A DNA stretch of 64,000 nucleotides from JBDSLU01 sp963844435 (GCA_963844435.1 CAWJOG010000023.1:154943-218942), one strand, 5' to 3'; positions 1-11,623 are shown, counted from the first letter of the stretch. The notes: generated by a model not told the origin, from the sequence alone. Program-made: numbers and translations.

Positions 1-705
1 AGCTTCAGCTCGTGCAGGCACTCGAAGTAGGCGATTTCGGGCTGGTAGCCGGCTTCGACGAGCGTCTCGAAGCCCGCCTTCACGAGCTCCGCCGCGCCGC
101 CGCAGAGGACGGCCTGCTCACCGAAGAGATCGGTCTCGGTTTCCTCCGTGAACGTCGTCTCGAGCACGCCCGCGCGGGTCACGCCGATCGCCTTGCCGTA
201 CGACAGCGCCAGCGCCTTCGCGTTGCCGCTCGCGTCCTGGTGAATCGCGACCAGGGCGGGCACGCCGCCGCCTTCCTGGAAGACCTCGCGGACGCGATGG
301 CCCGGCGCCTTCGGGGCAATCATCGAGACGTCCACCGTCTTGCGGCGGCTGGATGGTGCCGAAGCGGATGTTGAAGCCGTGCGCGAACATCAGCGTCTTG
401 CCGGGGCCGAGGTGCGGCTCGATGTCGTTCTTGAAGATCGACGCCTGCGCCGTGTCGGGCGCCAGGATCATGATCACGTCGGCCCACTGGGCGGCTTCGG
501 CGACCGGCACCGCGGCGAGGCCGGCGGCCTCCGCCTTGGCCTTGGCCGGGCTCCCGGCGCGGACGCCGACCTTCACCGTGACGCCGCTGTCCTTCAAGCT
601 CAGTGCGTGCGCGTGCCCTTGCGAGCCGTAGCCGATGATCGCGACCTTCTTGCCCCGGATGAGCGCGAGGTCGGCGTCCTTGTCGTAGTAGATGTGAGCT
701 GCCAT
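1..705 (-). CDS. ilvC: Ketol-acid reductoisomerase, 3' end outside window, one frameshift
   Basis: This enzyme isomerises and reduces acetolactate or acetohydroxybutyrate with NADPH, the second common step of valine and isoleucine synthesis. The N-terminal Rossmann motif GYGSQGHA lies at residues 25-32, and MFAHGFNIRFG follows near residue 107. Around base 344 the frame breaks. Dropping one base after the codons for PP restores the family sequence KTVDVSMIAPKAPGH, which then reads to the window edge and includes the acidic metal-binding stretch ETDLFGEQ. About 235 codons are present, so roughly the last third is missing. It follows ilvN by 21 bp and is the last visible gene of the pheA-ilvDBN-ilvC operon. 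Identity is certain; the frameshift is probably a sequence error. Confidence 0.95.
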
Positions 706-726
706 GTCTCTGTTCGTCCTGCGTCC

Positions 727-1277
727 TTACACTGAGTAGGAAACCGCGGCGTCTTCCGTGGTCTCGACGTCCTCGAAGTCCCGGTGCATCTCGGGCTGCT
801 GGATGGCGCCGCGGGCCATCGTGACGCGGCCGGTCCGCGCCAGTTCCAGCACGCCGTACGGCTGCAGCACTTCGACCATGCTGTCGACCTTCTCCTCGGC
901 GCCCGTCACCTCGACAATCAGCGAATCGGGCGCGACGTCGACGATGCGCGCGCGGTAGGCCTCGGCGAGCTGCATGATCTCGACCCGCGTCTCGCGCGTC
1001 GCCGTGACCTTGACCAGCGCCAGGTCGCGCGTCACCGACGGGCGCTTGGAGACGTCGTCGACGCGCAGCACGTCGATCAGCTTGTAGAGGTTCGACTCGA
1101 CGCGACGGGCGCCGAAGTCGTCCGTCGACACGACGATCGTCATGCGCGACACGCCGTCGGTCTCGGCGTGGCCGACGGTCAGCGACTCGATGTTGAAGCC
1201 GCGCCGGCGAATCAGCGACGAGACGCGCGTCAGCACGCCCGGCTTGTTCTCGACGTGGACCACGAAGGTATGGAGGT

Positions 1278-1281
<4 letters not shown>
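727..1281 (-). CDS. ilvN: Acetolactate synthase small (regulatory) subunit
   Basis: This is the regulatory subunit of acetohydroxyacid synthase, 184 aa. It stimulates the catalytic subunit and normally gives valine feedback inhibition. An N-terminal ACT domain begins MNLHTFVVHVENKPGVLTRVS and contains RRGFNIESLTVGHAETDGVSR. It is followed by the typical second domain, with LALVKVTATRETRVEI. The ATG at 1279-1281 was chosen because its sequence ATGA overlaps the ilvB stop by 4 bp, implying translational coupling. A longer upstream open frame is only read-through of ilvB in another frame. It sits directly before ilvC. Confidence 0.95.
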
Positions 1282-3002
<1,721 letters not shown>

Positions 3003-3017
3003 AAGTCGTTCCTTGTC

Positions 3018-4692
3018 CTAACCCGTGATCGCGCCGGTGGCCGCCGACGAGACGAGCTTGGCGTACTTGGCGAGCACGCCGGTTTCATAGCGCGGCTTCG
3101 GCGCCGTCCAGGTCGAGAGACGCGTCTTGATCTCCGCGTCGCCGACCTCGAGGCGCAGCTCGCGCGTGTCGAAGTCAAACGTGATGGTGTCGCCCTCGCG
3201 CACCGCCGCGATCGGGCCGCCGCGCGCCGCTTCGGGCGCCACGTGGCCGGCCATCAGGCCGCGGGTCGCGCCGGAGAAGCGGCCGTCCGTGAGCAGCGCG
3301 ACCGATTCGCCGAGGCCCGCGCCCTGGATCGCGCCGGTGACCGCCAGCATCTCGCGCATCCCGGGACCGCCGCTCGGGCCCTCGTAGCGGATGACGACCA
3401 CGTCGCCCGCCTTGATCTGGCCGGCCTTCAGCGCCGCGAAGGTCGCTTCCTCGCTGTCGAACACGCGGGCCGGGCCCGTGTGGTTGTGCGCCGCGTAGCC
3501 GGCGATCTTCACGACACAGCCGTCCGGGGCGAGGTTGCCGCGCAGGATGACCAGGCCGCCGGTCTTCTTGATCGGGATCCGCCGCCGTCCTCACGACCTG
3601 CTGGCCGGCCGTTTCCCTGGCCGCCGCGGCTTCCTCGCCGATCGTCTTGCCGGTTACCGTCATCGCGCCGCCGTGCAGCAGCCTGGCTTCGGCCAGGCGC
3701 TTGCCGACGAGCGGCACGCCGCCCGCCTTGTGCAGGTCGGTCGCGACGTACTTGCCGCCCGGCTTCAGGTCGACGATCAGCGGCGTGCGATCCGAAATCG
3801 GGTTGAAGTCGTCGATGGTGAGCGGCACGCCGGCTTCGTTGGCCAGCGCGAGCAGGTGCAGCACCGCGTTGGTCGAGCCGCCGCTGGCGACGACGCCGGC
3901 GATCGCGTTCTCGAACGCCTCGCGGGTGAGGATGTCGCGCGGCCGGACGCCGCGCTTCAGCAGATCCATCGCCAGCGCGCCGACGCTCTTGGCGACGGCG
4001 TCCTTGGTCTCGAGCACCGCCGGGACGCTGGCGCTGCCGAACGGTGCGACGCCGAGGAACTCGCAGGCCATCGCCATGGTGTTGGCGGTGAACTGGCCGC
4101 CGCAGGCGCCGGCGCCGGGGCAGGCGTGATCTTCGAGGTCGCGCAGCCGCGCGTCGCTCATCTTGCCGGCCGCGTGCGCGCCGACCGCTTCGAACACGTC
4201 CTGGATCGTGACGTCGTGGCCCTCGAACGTGCCCGGCGCGATCGACCCGCCGTACAGCACCACGCCCGGCAGGTTCATCCGCGCCAGCGCCATCAGCGTG
4301 CCCGGGATCGTCTTGTCGCAGCCGCAGAGCATGACCACCGCGTCAAGGTGATGGCCGCGCACCACCAGCTCGATCGAGTCGGCGATGACCTCGCGGCTGA
4401 TGAGCGACGTGCGCATGCCCTCGGCGCCCATCGTGATGCCGTCCGACACCGCGACGGTGTTGAACTCCATCGGCGTGCCGCCGGCCTCGCGCACGCCTTC
4501 CTTCACCTTGGCGGCGAGGCGCCGGAGGTGGAAGTTGCACGGCCCGATCTCGGTCCACGTGTTGGCGATGCCGACCAGCGGCTTGTGCAGGTCGGCGTCG
4601 GAGAAGCCGACCGCCTTCAGCATGGCGCGCGCCGGGGCGCGGCTGGGCCCTTCGGTCAGGGCATGGCTCTTGTGCTTGGGATCCAGGGTCAC
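3018..4692 (-). CDS. ilvD: Dihydroxy-acid dehydratase, one frameshift
   Basis: This iron-sulfur enzyme dehydrates dihydroxyisovalerate and dihydroxymethylvalerate to the 2-oxo acids, the third step of branched-chain amino acid synthesis. About 557 aa after correction. The cluster-binding regions MLCGCDKTIPG and HACPGAGACGGQFTANTM are present, as is the C-terminal TDGRFSGATRGLMAGHVAPEA. A frameshift lies in the GGG run at 3574-3576. Removing one base joins ADP to IKKTGGLVILRGNLAPDG, matching the family. The start is a GTG at 4690-4692, overlapping the pheA stop as GTGA, which implies coupling. An apparent 689-residue frame here is an artefact of the frameshift and pheA read-through. Confidence 0.94.
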
Positions 4693-5567
4693 GAAACGCC
4701 TCCGGCCACGCGCGCGTCCTGGGCGACGGCCGTGTCCGCGGAACGGGCCACGCCGGGGTAGGAGCCGAGCGACTTCAGCGACGGCGCGAACTCGGCGAGG
4801 TGCGAGAGCGCGCGGCCGCAGCGGAGCTCGTGCTGCCCGACGGCGAGGTCCAGGTGGAACAGGTATTCCCAGGGGCGGCCGGTCGGCCGCGATTCGATCT
4901 TGGTGACGTCGATCTCGCGCAGCGCGAAGACGCTGAGCGCCTTGAACAGGGCGCCGGGCGTGTTGGGCAGCGTGAAGACGATGGTGGTCTTGTTGACCGG
5001 GCGGCTGCCGATGAACTCGTCCACCGCGCCGGCGCGGGTCACGATCAGGAAGCGCGTCGTGTTGTCCTCGTAATCCTGGATGCCGGCCCGGAGCGTCTCG
5101 AGGCCGAAGACCGCGGCCGCCCGCTCGGAGGCGATGGCCCCGACCCCGGCCATGTGTTGCTCGCGGATCATCTTGGCGCTGCCCGCCGTGTCGTAGGACG
5201 CCACGATGTCGACGCCCTTGAGCGAGCGGAGGAAGCGGTCGCACTGCGCCAGCGCCTGCGGGTGCGAGTAGACCTGCTTCAGGTCCTCGAACCGGGTGCC
5301 CGGGAGGGCGAGGAGGAGGTGCCGGACCGGCAGCTCGATCTCGCCGACGATCTTCAGCTCGTTCTGGACCAGGAGGTCGTAGTTGCGGTGGATGGTGCCG
5401 CCGATCGAGTTCTCGATCGGGAGGACCCCGCAGCCCGCCCGGCCGGTCTCGACCGCGGCGAAGACGTCCTCGAAGGCCGGACAGGGCAGGAAGGTGGCGG
5501 TCGGGTCGAATTTCGCCCCCGCGGCCTCGCTGTACGCGCCCGTCTCGCCCTGGAAGGCGATCAGCAT
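4689..5567 (-). CDS. pheA: Prephenate dehydratase
   Basis: A 292-aa monofunctional enzyme converting prephenate to phenylpyruvate, the committed step to phenylalanine. The catalytic domain spans about residues 1-180. It includes GVLPIENSIGGT and the catalytic TRF at 171-173 within EDNTTRFLIV. A C-terminal ACT domain starts near residue 194 and carries the phenylalanine-binding ESRP at 225-228. No chorismate mutase domain is fused, so mutase activity must come from elsewhere. It is the first gene of a minus-strand operon with ilvD, ilvB, ilvN and ilvC, and it overlaps the ilvD start. Confidence 0.95.
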   Translation of the reverse strand: MLIAFQGETGAYSEAAGAKFDPTATFLPCPAFEDVFAAVETGRAGCGVLPIENSIGGTIHRNYDLLVQNELKIVGEIELPVRHLLLALPGTRFEDLKQVYSHPQALAQCDRFLRSLKGVDIVASYDTAGSAKMIREQHMAGVGAIASERAAAVFGLETLRAGIQDYEDNTTRFLIVTRAGAVDEFIGSRPVNKTTIVFTLPNTPGALFKALSVFALREIDVTKIESRPTGRPWEYLFHLDLAVGQHELRCGRALSHLAEFAPSLKSLGSYPGVARSADTAVAQDARVAGGVS

Positions 5568-5653
5568 GGAAGATTATGGTCGGGGCGCACTTCAGAAGTC
5601 CAATTTATAATCGTGACCTTTACATAACCGCAGGCCGGTGCGGCTGAGGTCCG

Positions 5654-5659
5654 TATAAT
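5654..5659 (+). promoter_or_regulatory. Candidate -10 element upstream of gamma carbonic anhydrase
   Basis: A perfect TATAAT lies 8 bp before the ATG of the carbonic anhydrase gene, in the AT-richer gap between it and pheA. I see no convincing -35 box at the usual distance, and the short spacing would imply a near-leaderless transcript. Confidence 0.3.
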
Positions 5660-5667
5660 CGCCAGAA

Positions 5668-6171
5668 ATGCTGCGCACTTTTCGCGGGATCCTGCCCACC
5701 GTCGACCCGACGGCCTACGTCGACCAGAGTTCCCAGGTCATCGGCGACGTCCACATCGGCCCGGAGAGCTCGGTCTGGATGAACGTGGTCATCCGGGGCG
5801 ACGTGAATGCCATCCGTATCGGCGCCAGGACGAACGTCCAGGATGGCGCCGTCGTCCACGTCCAGACTGGCACCCACCCGACCACCATCGGCGACGAGGT
5901 GACCATCGGCCACGGAGCGATTGTCCATGGCTGCACCATCGAGGACCGCTGCCTCATCGGGATGGGCGCGATCCTGCTGAACGGCGTCAGGGTGGGGGCG
6001 GAGTCGATCGTCGCGGCGGGGAGCCTGCTGCCCGAGGGCTTCGAGGTGCCGCCGCGGTCGCTGGTGATGGGGAGCCCGGCCCACGTCCGGCGCCAGTTGA
6101 CGGATGCGGACGTCGACTCGATTCGCGGCTACGCCGGGAACTACGTTCGATACCGGCTCGACTACGCCTGA
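5668..6171 (+). CDS. Gamma-class carbonic anhydrase family protein
   Basis: A 167-aa left-handed parallel beta-helix protein built from hexapeptide repeats (IGDVHIGPES, IRIGARTNVQDG, TIGDEVTIGHG). The three expected zinc-ligand histidines are at H64, H82 and H87 (VVHVQ, GHGAIVHGC). The RGDVNAIRIG segment typical of the YrdA/CaiE group is present. Known family members hydrate carbon dioxide or are metal-binding proteins of unclear substrate, so activity is likely but not certain. It is divergent from pheA, and its stop codon overlaps the convergent glpD stop by 10 bp. Confidence 0.88.
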   Translation: MLRTFRGILPTVDPTAYVDQSSQVIGDVHIGPESSVWMNVVIRGDVNAIRIGARTNVQDGAVVHVQTGTHPTTIGDEVTIGHGAIVHGCTIEDRCLIGMGAILLNGVRVGAESIVAAGSLLPEGFEVPPRSLVMGSPAHVRRQLTDADVDSIRGYAGNYVRYRLDYA

Positions 6172-7625
6172 AGCCGAGCCGACGCCAGCGCCGCATCGAT
6201 GCTTCTCAGAGCCGACTCGCCGCGGTCGCCCTCGAAACCCAGGTAGCTGCGGCGCAGCAGGAAATCGTCGGCCCGCTCGCACCACTCGTGACTCGCGCTG
6301 AACACGACTTCGGCCGCGATGTCCGGGTACCCCGGCGCGAGCTGGCGGGCGAGTGCAGGGTCCGCATCAGCGAGCGCCTGGACCCGAGGCGCTCGCGATC
6401 CGTAGATCGCGTCCAGGTGCGGCACGCCTGACCGCTCCGGACCGCCGCCCGGCAGCGGCCTCGTGGCCGTCGTCGAGCGCGCGGACACCTGGAGCTCGCG
6501 GCAGACGCGGTCGACGACCTCCTCGGCGATGGCGCGGTATCCCGTCAGCTTGCCGCCGAGCACCGAGACGAGGCCGGACGTCTCGGTCGTGATGCGATGC
6601 ATGCGGCTGACCCCGGACGGCGAGCCGTCGGAGCGCACGAGGGCGCGGACGCCGGCCGTCGTCCAGTGCCGCCTGGCGGTGCGCAGCGGCGGGAGCTGCG
6701 GCGCGAGCGACTCGATCAGGTAGCGCACGTCCTCGTCGGTCGCGGACACGGTCGCCGGATCGTCGTCGAAGTCGGTGTCGGTGGTGCCGATCCACGTATG
6801 GCCCATCCAGGGGATCGCGAACACGGCGCGGCCGTCGACCGCGGACTCCAGGAAGATCGCGTGGTTGGTGAACGACTCGCACGCGATATGGACGCCCTTG
6901 GTGGTGCGGAGGCGCGGCGCCGGCGTCGGTTCGAGGCGCGCCGCGACGCGATCGAACCACGGGCCGCTGGCGTTCACGATGATGCGGCCGCGCAACTCGC
7001 TCTCATGGCCGGTCAAGACTCTCATCGCCCGGACGCCGGCCAGCCGCCCGTCTTCGTGAATCGCGCCGACGACCTCGGTGTAGTTCTGGACGAGCGCGCC
7101 GTGTTCCGACGCGTCGATGGCGTTCTCGAGCGTCAGGCGTTCCGGCGAGGCGCACTGGCAGTCGTAGAACAGCGCGGCGCCGTGGAACCGCGAGCTGTCG
7201 AGCGAAGGCTCGACGCGGCGCAGTTCGTCGGGGCCGAGGATGCGGTGCGACGGCAGCGTCTTGTCGTAGCTGAGCGCGTCGTAGAGGTGCATCCCGATGC
7301 GCAGCCGGGTGCGGCCGTAGAAGCCCTTCGGCAGCGGCAGCAGGAAGGGGAGCGGCTTGACCAGGTGCGGCGCGATCCGAAGCAGCGTCTCACGCTCGCG
7401 CAGGTCCATGCGCACGAGGCTGAAGTCGGCGGTGGCGAGGTAGCGCAGGCCGCCGTGGATGAGGCGGGTCGAGCCGGCGGTGGTGCCGCTGCCGAAATCG
7501 TGCTTCTCGACCAGGGCGACCTTCAGGCCGCGCAGCGCGGCGTCGCGCGCGATGCCGCAACCGATGATCCCGCCACCGATGATGACGACATCGTAGACGG
7601 GGTGGCCGGCCGGCGCGTGCGACAC
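6162..7625 (-). CDS. glpD: Glycerol-3-phosphate dehydrogenase (FAD-dependent)
   Basis: This membrane-associated flavoenzyme oxidises glycerol 3-phosphate to dihydroxyacetone phosphate and feeds electrons to quinone. The FAD-binding motif VIIGGGIIGCGIARDAALRG is at about residues 14-33. Other family segments are GSGTTAGSTRLIHGGLRYL, NASGPW and IPWMGHTWIGTTDTD. The C-terminal DAO_C-like helical domain carries CERADDFLLRRSYLGFE. Length is 487 aa from a GTG start at 7623-7625, chosen because the upstream acetyltransferase stops 1 bp before it. Longer N-terminal read-through is shadow sequence. The closing codon overlaps the carbonic anhydrase gene on the other strand. Confidence 0.93.
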   Translation of the reverse strand: MSHAPAGHPVYDVVIIGGGIIGCGIARDAALRGLKVALVEKHDFGSGTTAGSTRLIHGGLRYLATADFSLVRMDLRERETLLRIAPHLVKPLPFLLPLPKGFYGRTRLRIGMHLYDALSYDKTLPSHRILGPDELRRVEPSLDSSRFHGAALFYDCQCASPERLTLENAIDASEHGALVQNYTEVVGAIHEDGRLAGVRAMRVLTGHESELRGRIIVNASGPWFDRVAARLEPTPAPRLRTTKGVHIACESFTNHAIFLESAVDGRAVFAIPWMGHTWIGTTDTDFDDDPATVSATDEDVRYLIESLAPQLPPLRTARRHWTTAGVRALVRSDGSPSGVSRMHRITTETSGLVSVLGGKLTGYRAIAEEVVDRVCRELQVSARSTTATRPLPGGGPERSGVPHLDAIYGSRAPRVQALADADPALARQLAPGYPDIAAEVVFSASHEWCERADDFLLRRSYLGFEGDRGESALRSIDAALASARLQA

Positions 7626-7626
7626 G

Positions 7627-8146
7627 CTACGCGAGCTCCTTGACGTACTCGACGAGCGGCATCCCGAAGAAGTCGCTGACGCGGCCCGACGGCCGGAAGC
7701 CGTGCCTCTCGTAGAAGCGGATCGCGCGCTGCAGCGGCTCGGTCGTATCGAGGCTGACGCGGACGCAGCCGCACTCACGCAACGCGCCCTCGGCGGCGGT
7801 CAGGAGCTGCTCGGCGACGGCGGTGCCGGCGTGTGCGGGCAGGACCGCCATGCCGCGCAGGTGGCCCTCCCCCGGCGCGGCGACGTGCCAGGCCACGGTC
7901 CCGACGGTCGCACCGTCAGGCGTGATGGCGACGAGCACGGCCATCGACGCGAGGCGGTCGTGGATCGTCGACGGCGTCAGCACGGTGTCGCGGAACCCCT
8001 CGGGTGAGTAGCGGTCGCGGTAGGGCTCGAAGGCGCAGCGCAGGCAGTCGAGGATCGCACGCCGCGTCCGAGGCGGTGGCCCTGCGAATCGACAGCGGAG
8101 TGCTCGACGCGGCGGTCGCCACATCGGGAGTCTGGCACAAGCGCAC
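7627..8146 (-). CDS. GNAT-family acetyltransferase, one frameshift
   Basis: A roughly 172-aa acyl-CoA-dependent N-acetyltransferase. The fold is recognised from the N-terminal strand LSIRRATASDA, the acetyl-CoA loop region HLRGMAVLPAHAGTAVAEQLL and the C-terminal RAIRFYERHGFRPSGRV. One extra base near 8062 separates the N-terminal strand from ILDCLRCAFEPYRDRYSPEGF. The GTG at 8144-8146 is the likely start. The substrate cannot be told from sequence. It lies between a membrane-anchored protein and glpD, with 1-3 bp gaps, so the three are probably cotranscribed. Confidence 0.8.
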
Positions 8147-8149
8147 GTG

Positions 8150-8687
8150 CTAGTGCAGGTCGGGGGCGCCGTCACCCGTCAGCGTCCGCTGTTCCTTGAC
8201 CACCTCGACGCCCGGCGGCACGCGCACGGTGACCGAGGCGAAGGCGTAGTGGTGATGGATGTAGCGCATCTCGTTCTTCGTCGAGACGACCAGGATCGGG
8301 CCGCGCTGCACCGAGACGAAGTCGAGGCCCCACTCGGCGGCTGGCGTCTCGCGCCACTTCGGGTCGGGGGAGTGATAACCCGCCGCGCCGCCGGTGGGAA
8401 TCCCGGAGACCTCGATCGCGGAACCACGCGCGCCGGTTTCGACCATCGCCTTGTGCGCGCCCTCGGCGCGCAGCACGAGCGTCGTGATCCCGGCCGCCGG
8501 GAACGACCGGCGCAGGGCGCCTTGGCTGGGCCGGCGCCGCGGTGGCCTCTGGGTACGGCGGGATTCCGCCGGCAGGCGTCGGCTGCGCCAGCACGAGTGC
8601 GGCGATGGCGAGCATGCCGGCGATGCCGATCATGGCCCCGAGCGCGACCAGGCGCGGCGTCGGCGACCTCGCAGGCGTGTCGGGCAT
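8150..8687 (-). CDS. Signal-anchored hypothetical protein, one frameshift
   Basis: About 178 aa. The N terminus MPDTPARSPTPRLVALGAMI begins a single hydrophobic segment (residues ~14-37), then a Pro/Ala-rich linker and a periplasmic domain. That domain contains GITTLVLRAEGAHKAMVETG, SGIPTGGAAGYHSP and a closing SVTVRVPPGVEVVKEQRT. The repeated beta-strand and VRVPPGV pattern resembles bacterial putative-adhesin (GIN/DUF4097-like) domains, but the match is weak. One extra base near 8518 breaks the frame between linker and domain. It is the first gene of a short operon with the acetyltransferase and glpD. Function unknown. Confidence 0.6.
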
Positions 8688-8783
8688 GGGCGCTCTCGAA
8701 AGCTCACGCATTCTAGTCCGTCCTCGCCGCGGTCGTTCGTTTCGCTGTCGCCCAAAGGGCCAGGCCGTGTAAAGTCCCGCGCC

Positions 8784-11588
8784 ATGCGCCAACGCAGTTC
8801 CTCGCCGGTAATCCTGACGCTCGTCCTGATGCTGTCGGCGGTCGGGCCGCAGCAGGCTTCCGCGCCGCAGCAGCCGCCGCCTCCGCCGGCGGTAACGCCG
8901 CCGCCTCCGCAGCCGGTGCAGACCGTCACCGTCACGCACGTGCCGCTCGAGCTGTTCAGCGTGCCGGAGGGGCTCGAGGTCACGCTGTGGGCCGAGACGC
9001 CCATGCTGCGCAACCCGACCAACATGGACATCGACCGCGACGGCCGCATCTGGGTCGCCGAGGGCGTGCGCTATCGCTCGCACCACGCGCGTCAGCCCGA
9101 GGGCGATCGCATCGTCGTGCTCGAAGACAGCGACAAGGACGGCAAGGCCGACAAGCAGTGGACCTTCGTCCAGGAGGTCGACCTGGTGGCGCCGCTCGGC
9201 GTCGCCGTCATCGACAACAAGGTCGTGGTGTCACAGCCGCCCGACCTGATCGTCTACACGGACGTCGATCGCAACCTGCGCTTCGATCCGGCCGTCGACA
9301 CGCGCGAGGTGCTGCTCACCGGATTCCAGGGCAAGAACCACGACCACTCCCTGCACTCGGTCACGGTCGGCCCGGACGGCAAGTGGATGTTCAACTCCGG
9401 CAACACCGGCGGGATGTTCACCGACAAGTCGGGCAAAACGTTCCGCGTGTTCGGCGCCTATCGCGACGGGCCGGTCGGCCCGTTCAAGAGCCCGCACAAC
9501 CCGGCGGAGTGGGCGGGCAAGCCGAGCGACGACGGTCACACCTACGTCGGCGGCTTCACCGTTCGGATGAACCCGGACGGCACCAACGCCGAGATCATCG
9601 GCCACAACTATCGCAACAGCTACGAGCAGTCGATCAGCTCGTTCGGCGACGTCTTCCAGAACGACAACGACGATCCGCCAGCCTGCCGCGTCAGCTTCGT
9701 GATGGAGTACGCGAACTTCGGCTTCTCGTCGAACGACGGGCAGCGCAGCTGGGCGGCGGATCGCCGGCCCGGGCAATCGCTGCCGGTGGCGGAGTGGCGG
9801 CAGGACGACCCGGGCATGACGCCGTTCGGCGACGTCTATGGCGGTGGATCGCCGACCGGCAACGTGTTCTACGAGACCGGCGCGCTCGGCGCGGCCTGGG
9901 AGGGGACGTTCCTCGCCGCCGAGGCCGGTCGCAACGAGGTGTTCTCCTACCAGCCGACACCGTCCGGCGCGAACTTCGCGCTCGATCGGAAGATCTTCGT
10001 CACTTCGAACAAGGAGCAGAAGTACGCCGGGTCGGACTTCCTCGGCGGTGGCGGCAGCGTGACCAGTGCGGTGGCGACGCTGTTCCGTCCATCGGACGTC
10101 GCAGTCGGTCCCGATGGCGCGATCTACGTCACCGACTGGATCGACGCGCGCGTCGGCGGGCACCAGGATCTCGACAACGAGACGACCGGCGCCATCTACC
10201 GCATCGCGCCGAAGGGCTTCGTGCCGCGGCCGCCGGCGTTCGATGCCAGCACGATCGAGGGACAGATCACCGCGCTCCGCTCGCCGGCCGTGAACGTCCG
10301 CGCCATCGGCTTCAATGGCCTGAAGGCGCGCGGCGCTGCCGCCATCGGCCCCGTCGCGGCGCTGCTGAACGATCCGAACCGCTTCATCCGCGCCCGCGCG
10401 CTCTACCTGCTGTATCAGCTCGGTCCCGAGGGCCAGAAGCGGGCCGGCTCGCCGGAGGCGCAGACCGAACCGGCGATGCGCATCGCCGCCTACCGCGCCA
10501 TGCGGCGCGCCGACCTGGACGTGCTGCCGATGGCCGCGAAGCTCGCCAAGGACACGGATCCGGGCGTGCGCCGCGAGGTGGCGCTATCGCTGCGCGACCA
10601 GCCGGCGGAGAAGTCGCTCGATCTGCTCGTCGAGCTCGCGCGCGGCTACGACGGCCAGGATCGCACCTACCTCGAAGCGCTCGGCACCGGCGCGACGAAG
10701 AAGGAGGCGGCGCTCTACGATCGGCTGCGCAAGGAGCCGGGCGCGAAGAGCGATCCGCTGGCCTGGGACGCGACGTTCACGCGCCTCGCCTGGCGTCTGC
10801 ACGTGCCGGCTGCGGTGCCGGACCTGCTCGCCCGCGCGCGCTCGTCGAAGCTGTCCGCGGCCGATCGCACGCTGGCGATGGACACGCTGGCGTTCATCGA
10901 CGATCCGGCGGCATCGAAGGCGATGCTGACCCTCGCCGAGCCGGACAGCGCGCTGAAGGAGCCGGCCACGTGGTGGCTGCTGAACCGGATGACGAGCAGC
11001 TGGACGTCGCACAACCTCCGGCCGGTGCTCAAGACGGCCGGTGTCTACGACCCCGACTCGATCGTGCTGCGCGAAGCGACCATCCCGAAGCCGGGCGCGA
11101 ACCTTCCGGAGCTGTCGGTCGAGCGCATCGCCACGCTGAAGGGTGATCCGGCGCGCGGCAAGGACACGATCACGCGGTGTGCGATGTGTCACTCCGTTGG
11201 CGGCGTCGGCGCCGAGCTCGGCCCGGCACTGGACGGCTGGGGACGCGGCAAGTCGGCGGACGTGATCGCGACAGCGATCGTCAACCCCAGCGCCGAGATC
11301 GCGCATGGCTACGACGGCTGGGAGGTGCGCACGAACGAAGGCCTGACGATCGAGGGCGTGCTGATCAAGCAGGGCGATCCGCTGATGATGCGCAGCATGG
11401 GCGGCGTCACGCAGATCATCCCGCTCAACCGCGTCGGCTCGCGCCGGCGCGTCCAGGGCTCGCTGATGATGAGCGCGGCGCAGCTCGGGCTCACCGAGCA
11501 GGACGTCGCGGACCTGGTGGCGTTCCTGAGCCGCATTCCTGAGCCGCAAACGACGGGGCGTCCACCGCCGGATCCGAACCGCCGGTAG
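8784..11588 (+). CDS. Secreted PVC-type haem-binding CxxCH protein with HEAT repeats
   Basis: A 934-aa exported protein. It has an N-terminal signal (hydrophobic PVILTLVLMLSAVGPQQASA) followed by a proline-rich linker. A beta-propeller-like dehydrogenase domain spans about residues 50-490 (SVPEGLEVTLWAETP, NPTNMDIDRDGRIWVAEG, RPSDVAVGPDGAIYVTDWID). A HEAT-repeat helical region follows at ~510-760. The C-terminal cytochrome c domain has its haem motif CAMCH at 799-803 (GDPARGKDTITRCAMCHSVGG). Such proteins are common in Planctomycetes and Acidobacteria and are thought to be periplasmic sugar or alcohol dehydrogenases. The substrate is not determinable here. ATG follows a short intergenic region; no frameshift. 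Confidence 0.88.
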   Translation: MRQRSSSPVILTLVLMLSAVGPQQASAPQQPPPPPAVTPPPPQPVQTVTVTHVPLELFSVPEGLEVTLWAETPMLRNPTNMDIDRDGRIWVAEGVRYRSHHARQPEGDRIVVLEDSDKDGKADKQWTFVQEVDLVAPLGVAVIDNKVVVSQPPDLIVYTDVDRNLRFDPAVDTREVLLTGFQGKNHDHSLHSVTVGPDGKWMFNSGNTGGMFTDKSGKTFRVFGAYRDGPVGPFKSPHNPAEWAGKPSDDGHTYVGGFTVRMNPDGTNAEIIGHNYRNSYEQSISSFGDVFQNDNDDPPACRVSFVMEYANFGFSSNDGQRSWAADRRPGQSLPVAEWRQDDPGMTPFGDVYGGGSPTGNVFYETGALGAAWEGTFLAAEAGRNEVFSYQPTPSGANFALDRKIFVTSNKEQKYAGSDFLGGGGSVTSAVATLFRPSDVAVGPDGAIYVTDWIDARVGGHQDLDNETTGAIYRIAPKGFVPRPPAFDASTIEGQITALRSPAVNVRAIGFNGLKARGAAAIGPVAALLNDPNRFIRARALYLLYQLGPEGQKRAGSPEAQTEPAMRIAAYRAMRRADLDVLPMAAKLAKDTDPGVRREVALSLRDQPAEKSLDLLVELARGYDGQDRTYLEALGTGATKKEAALYDRLRKEPGAKSDPLAWDATFTRLAWRLHVPAAVPDLLARARSSKLSAADRTLAMDTLAFIDDPAASKAMLTLAEPDSALKEPATWWLLNRMTSSWTSHNLRPVLKTAGVYDPDSIVLREATIPKPGANLPELSVERIATLKGDPARGKDTITRCAMCHSVGGVGAELGPALDGWGRGKSADVIATAIVNPSAEIAHGYDGWEVRTNEGLTIEGVLIKQGDPLMMRSMGGVTQIIPLNRVGSRRRVQGSLMMSAAQLGLTEQDVADLVAFLSRIPEPQTTGRPPPDPNRR

Positions 11589-11623
11589 CCTTGCTTTTCG
11601 ACCGCCGGCGATTTCCCTTGACC

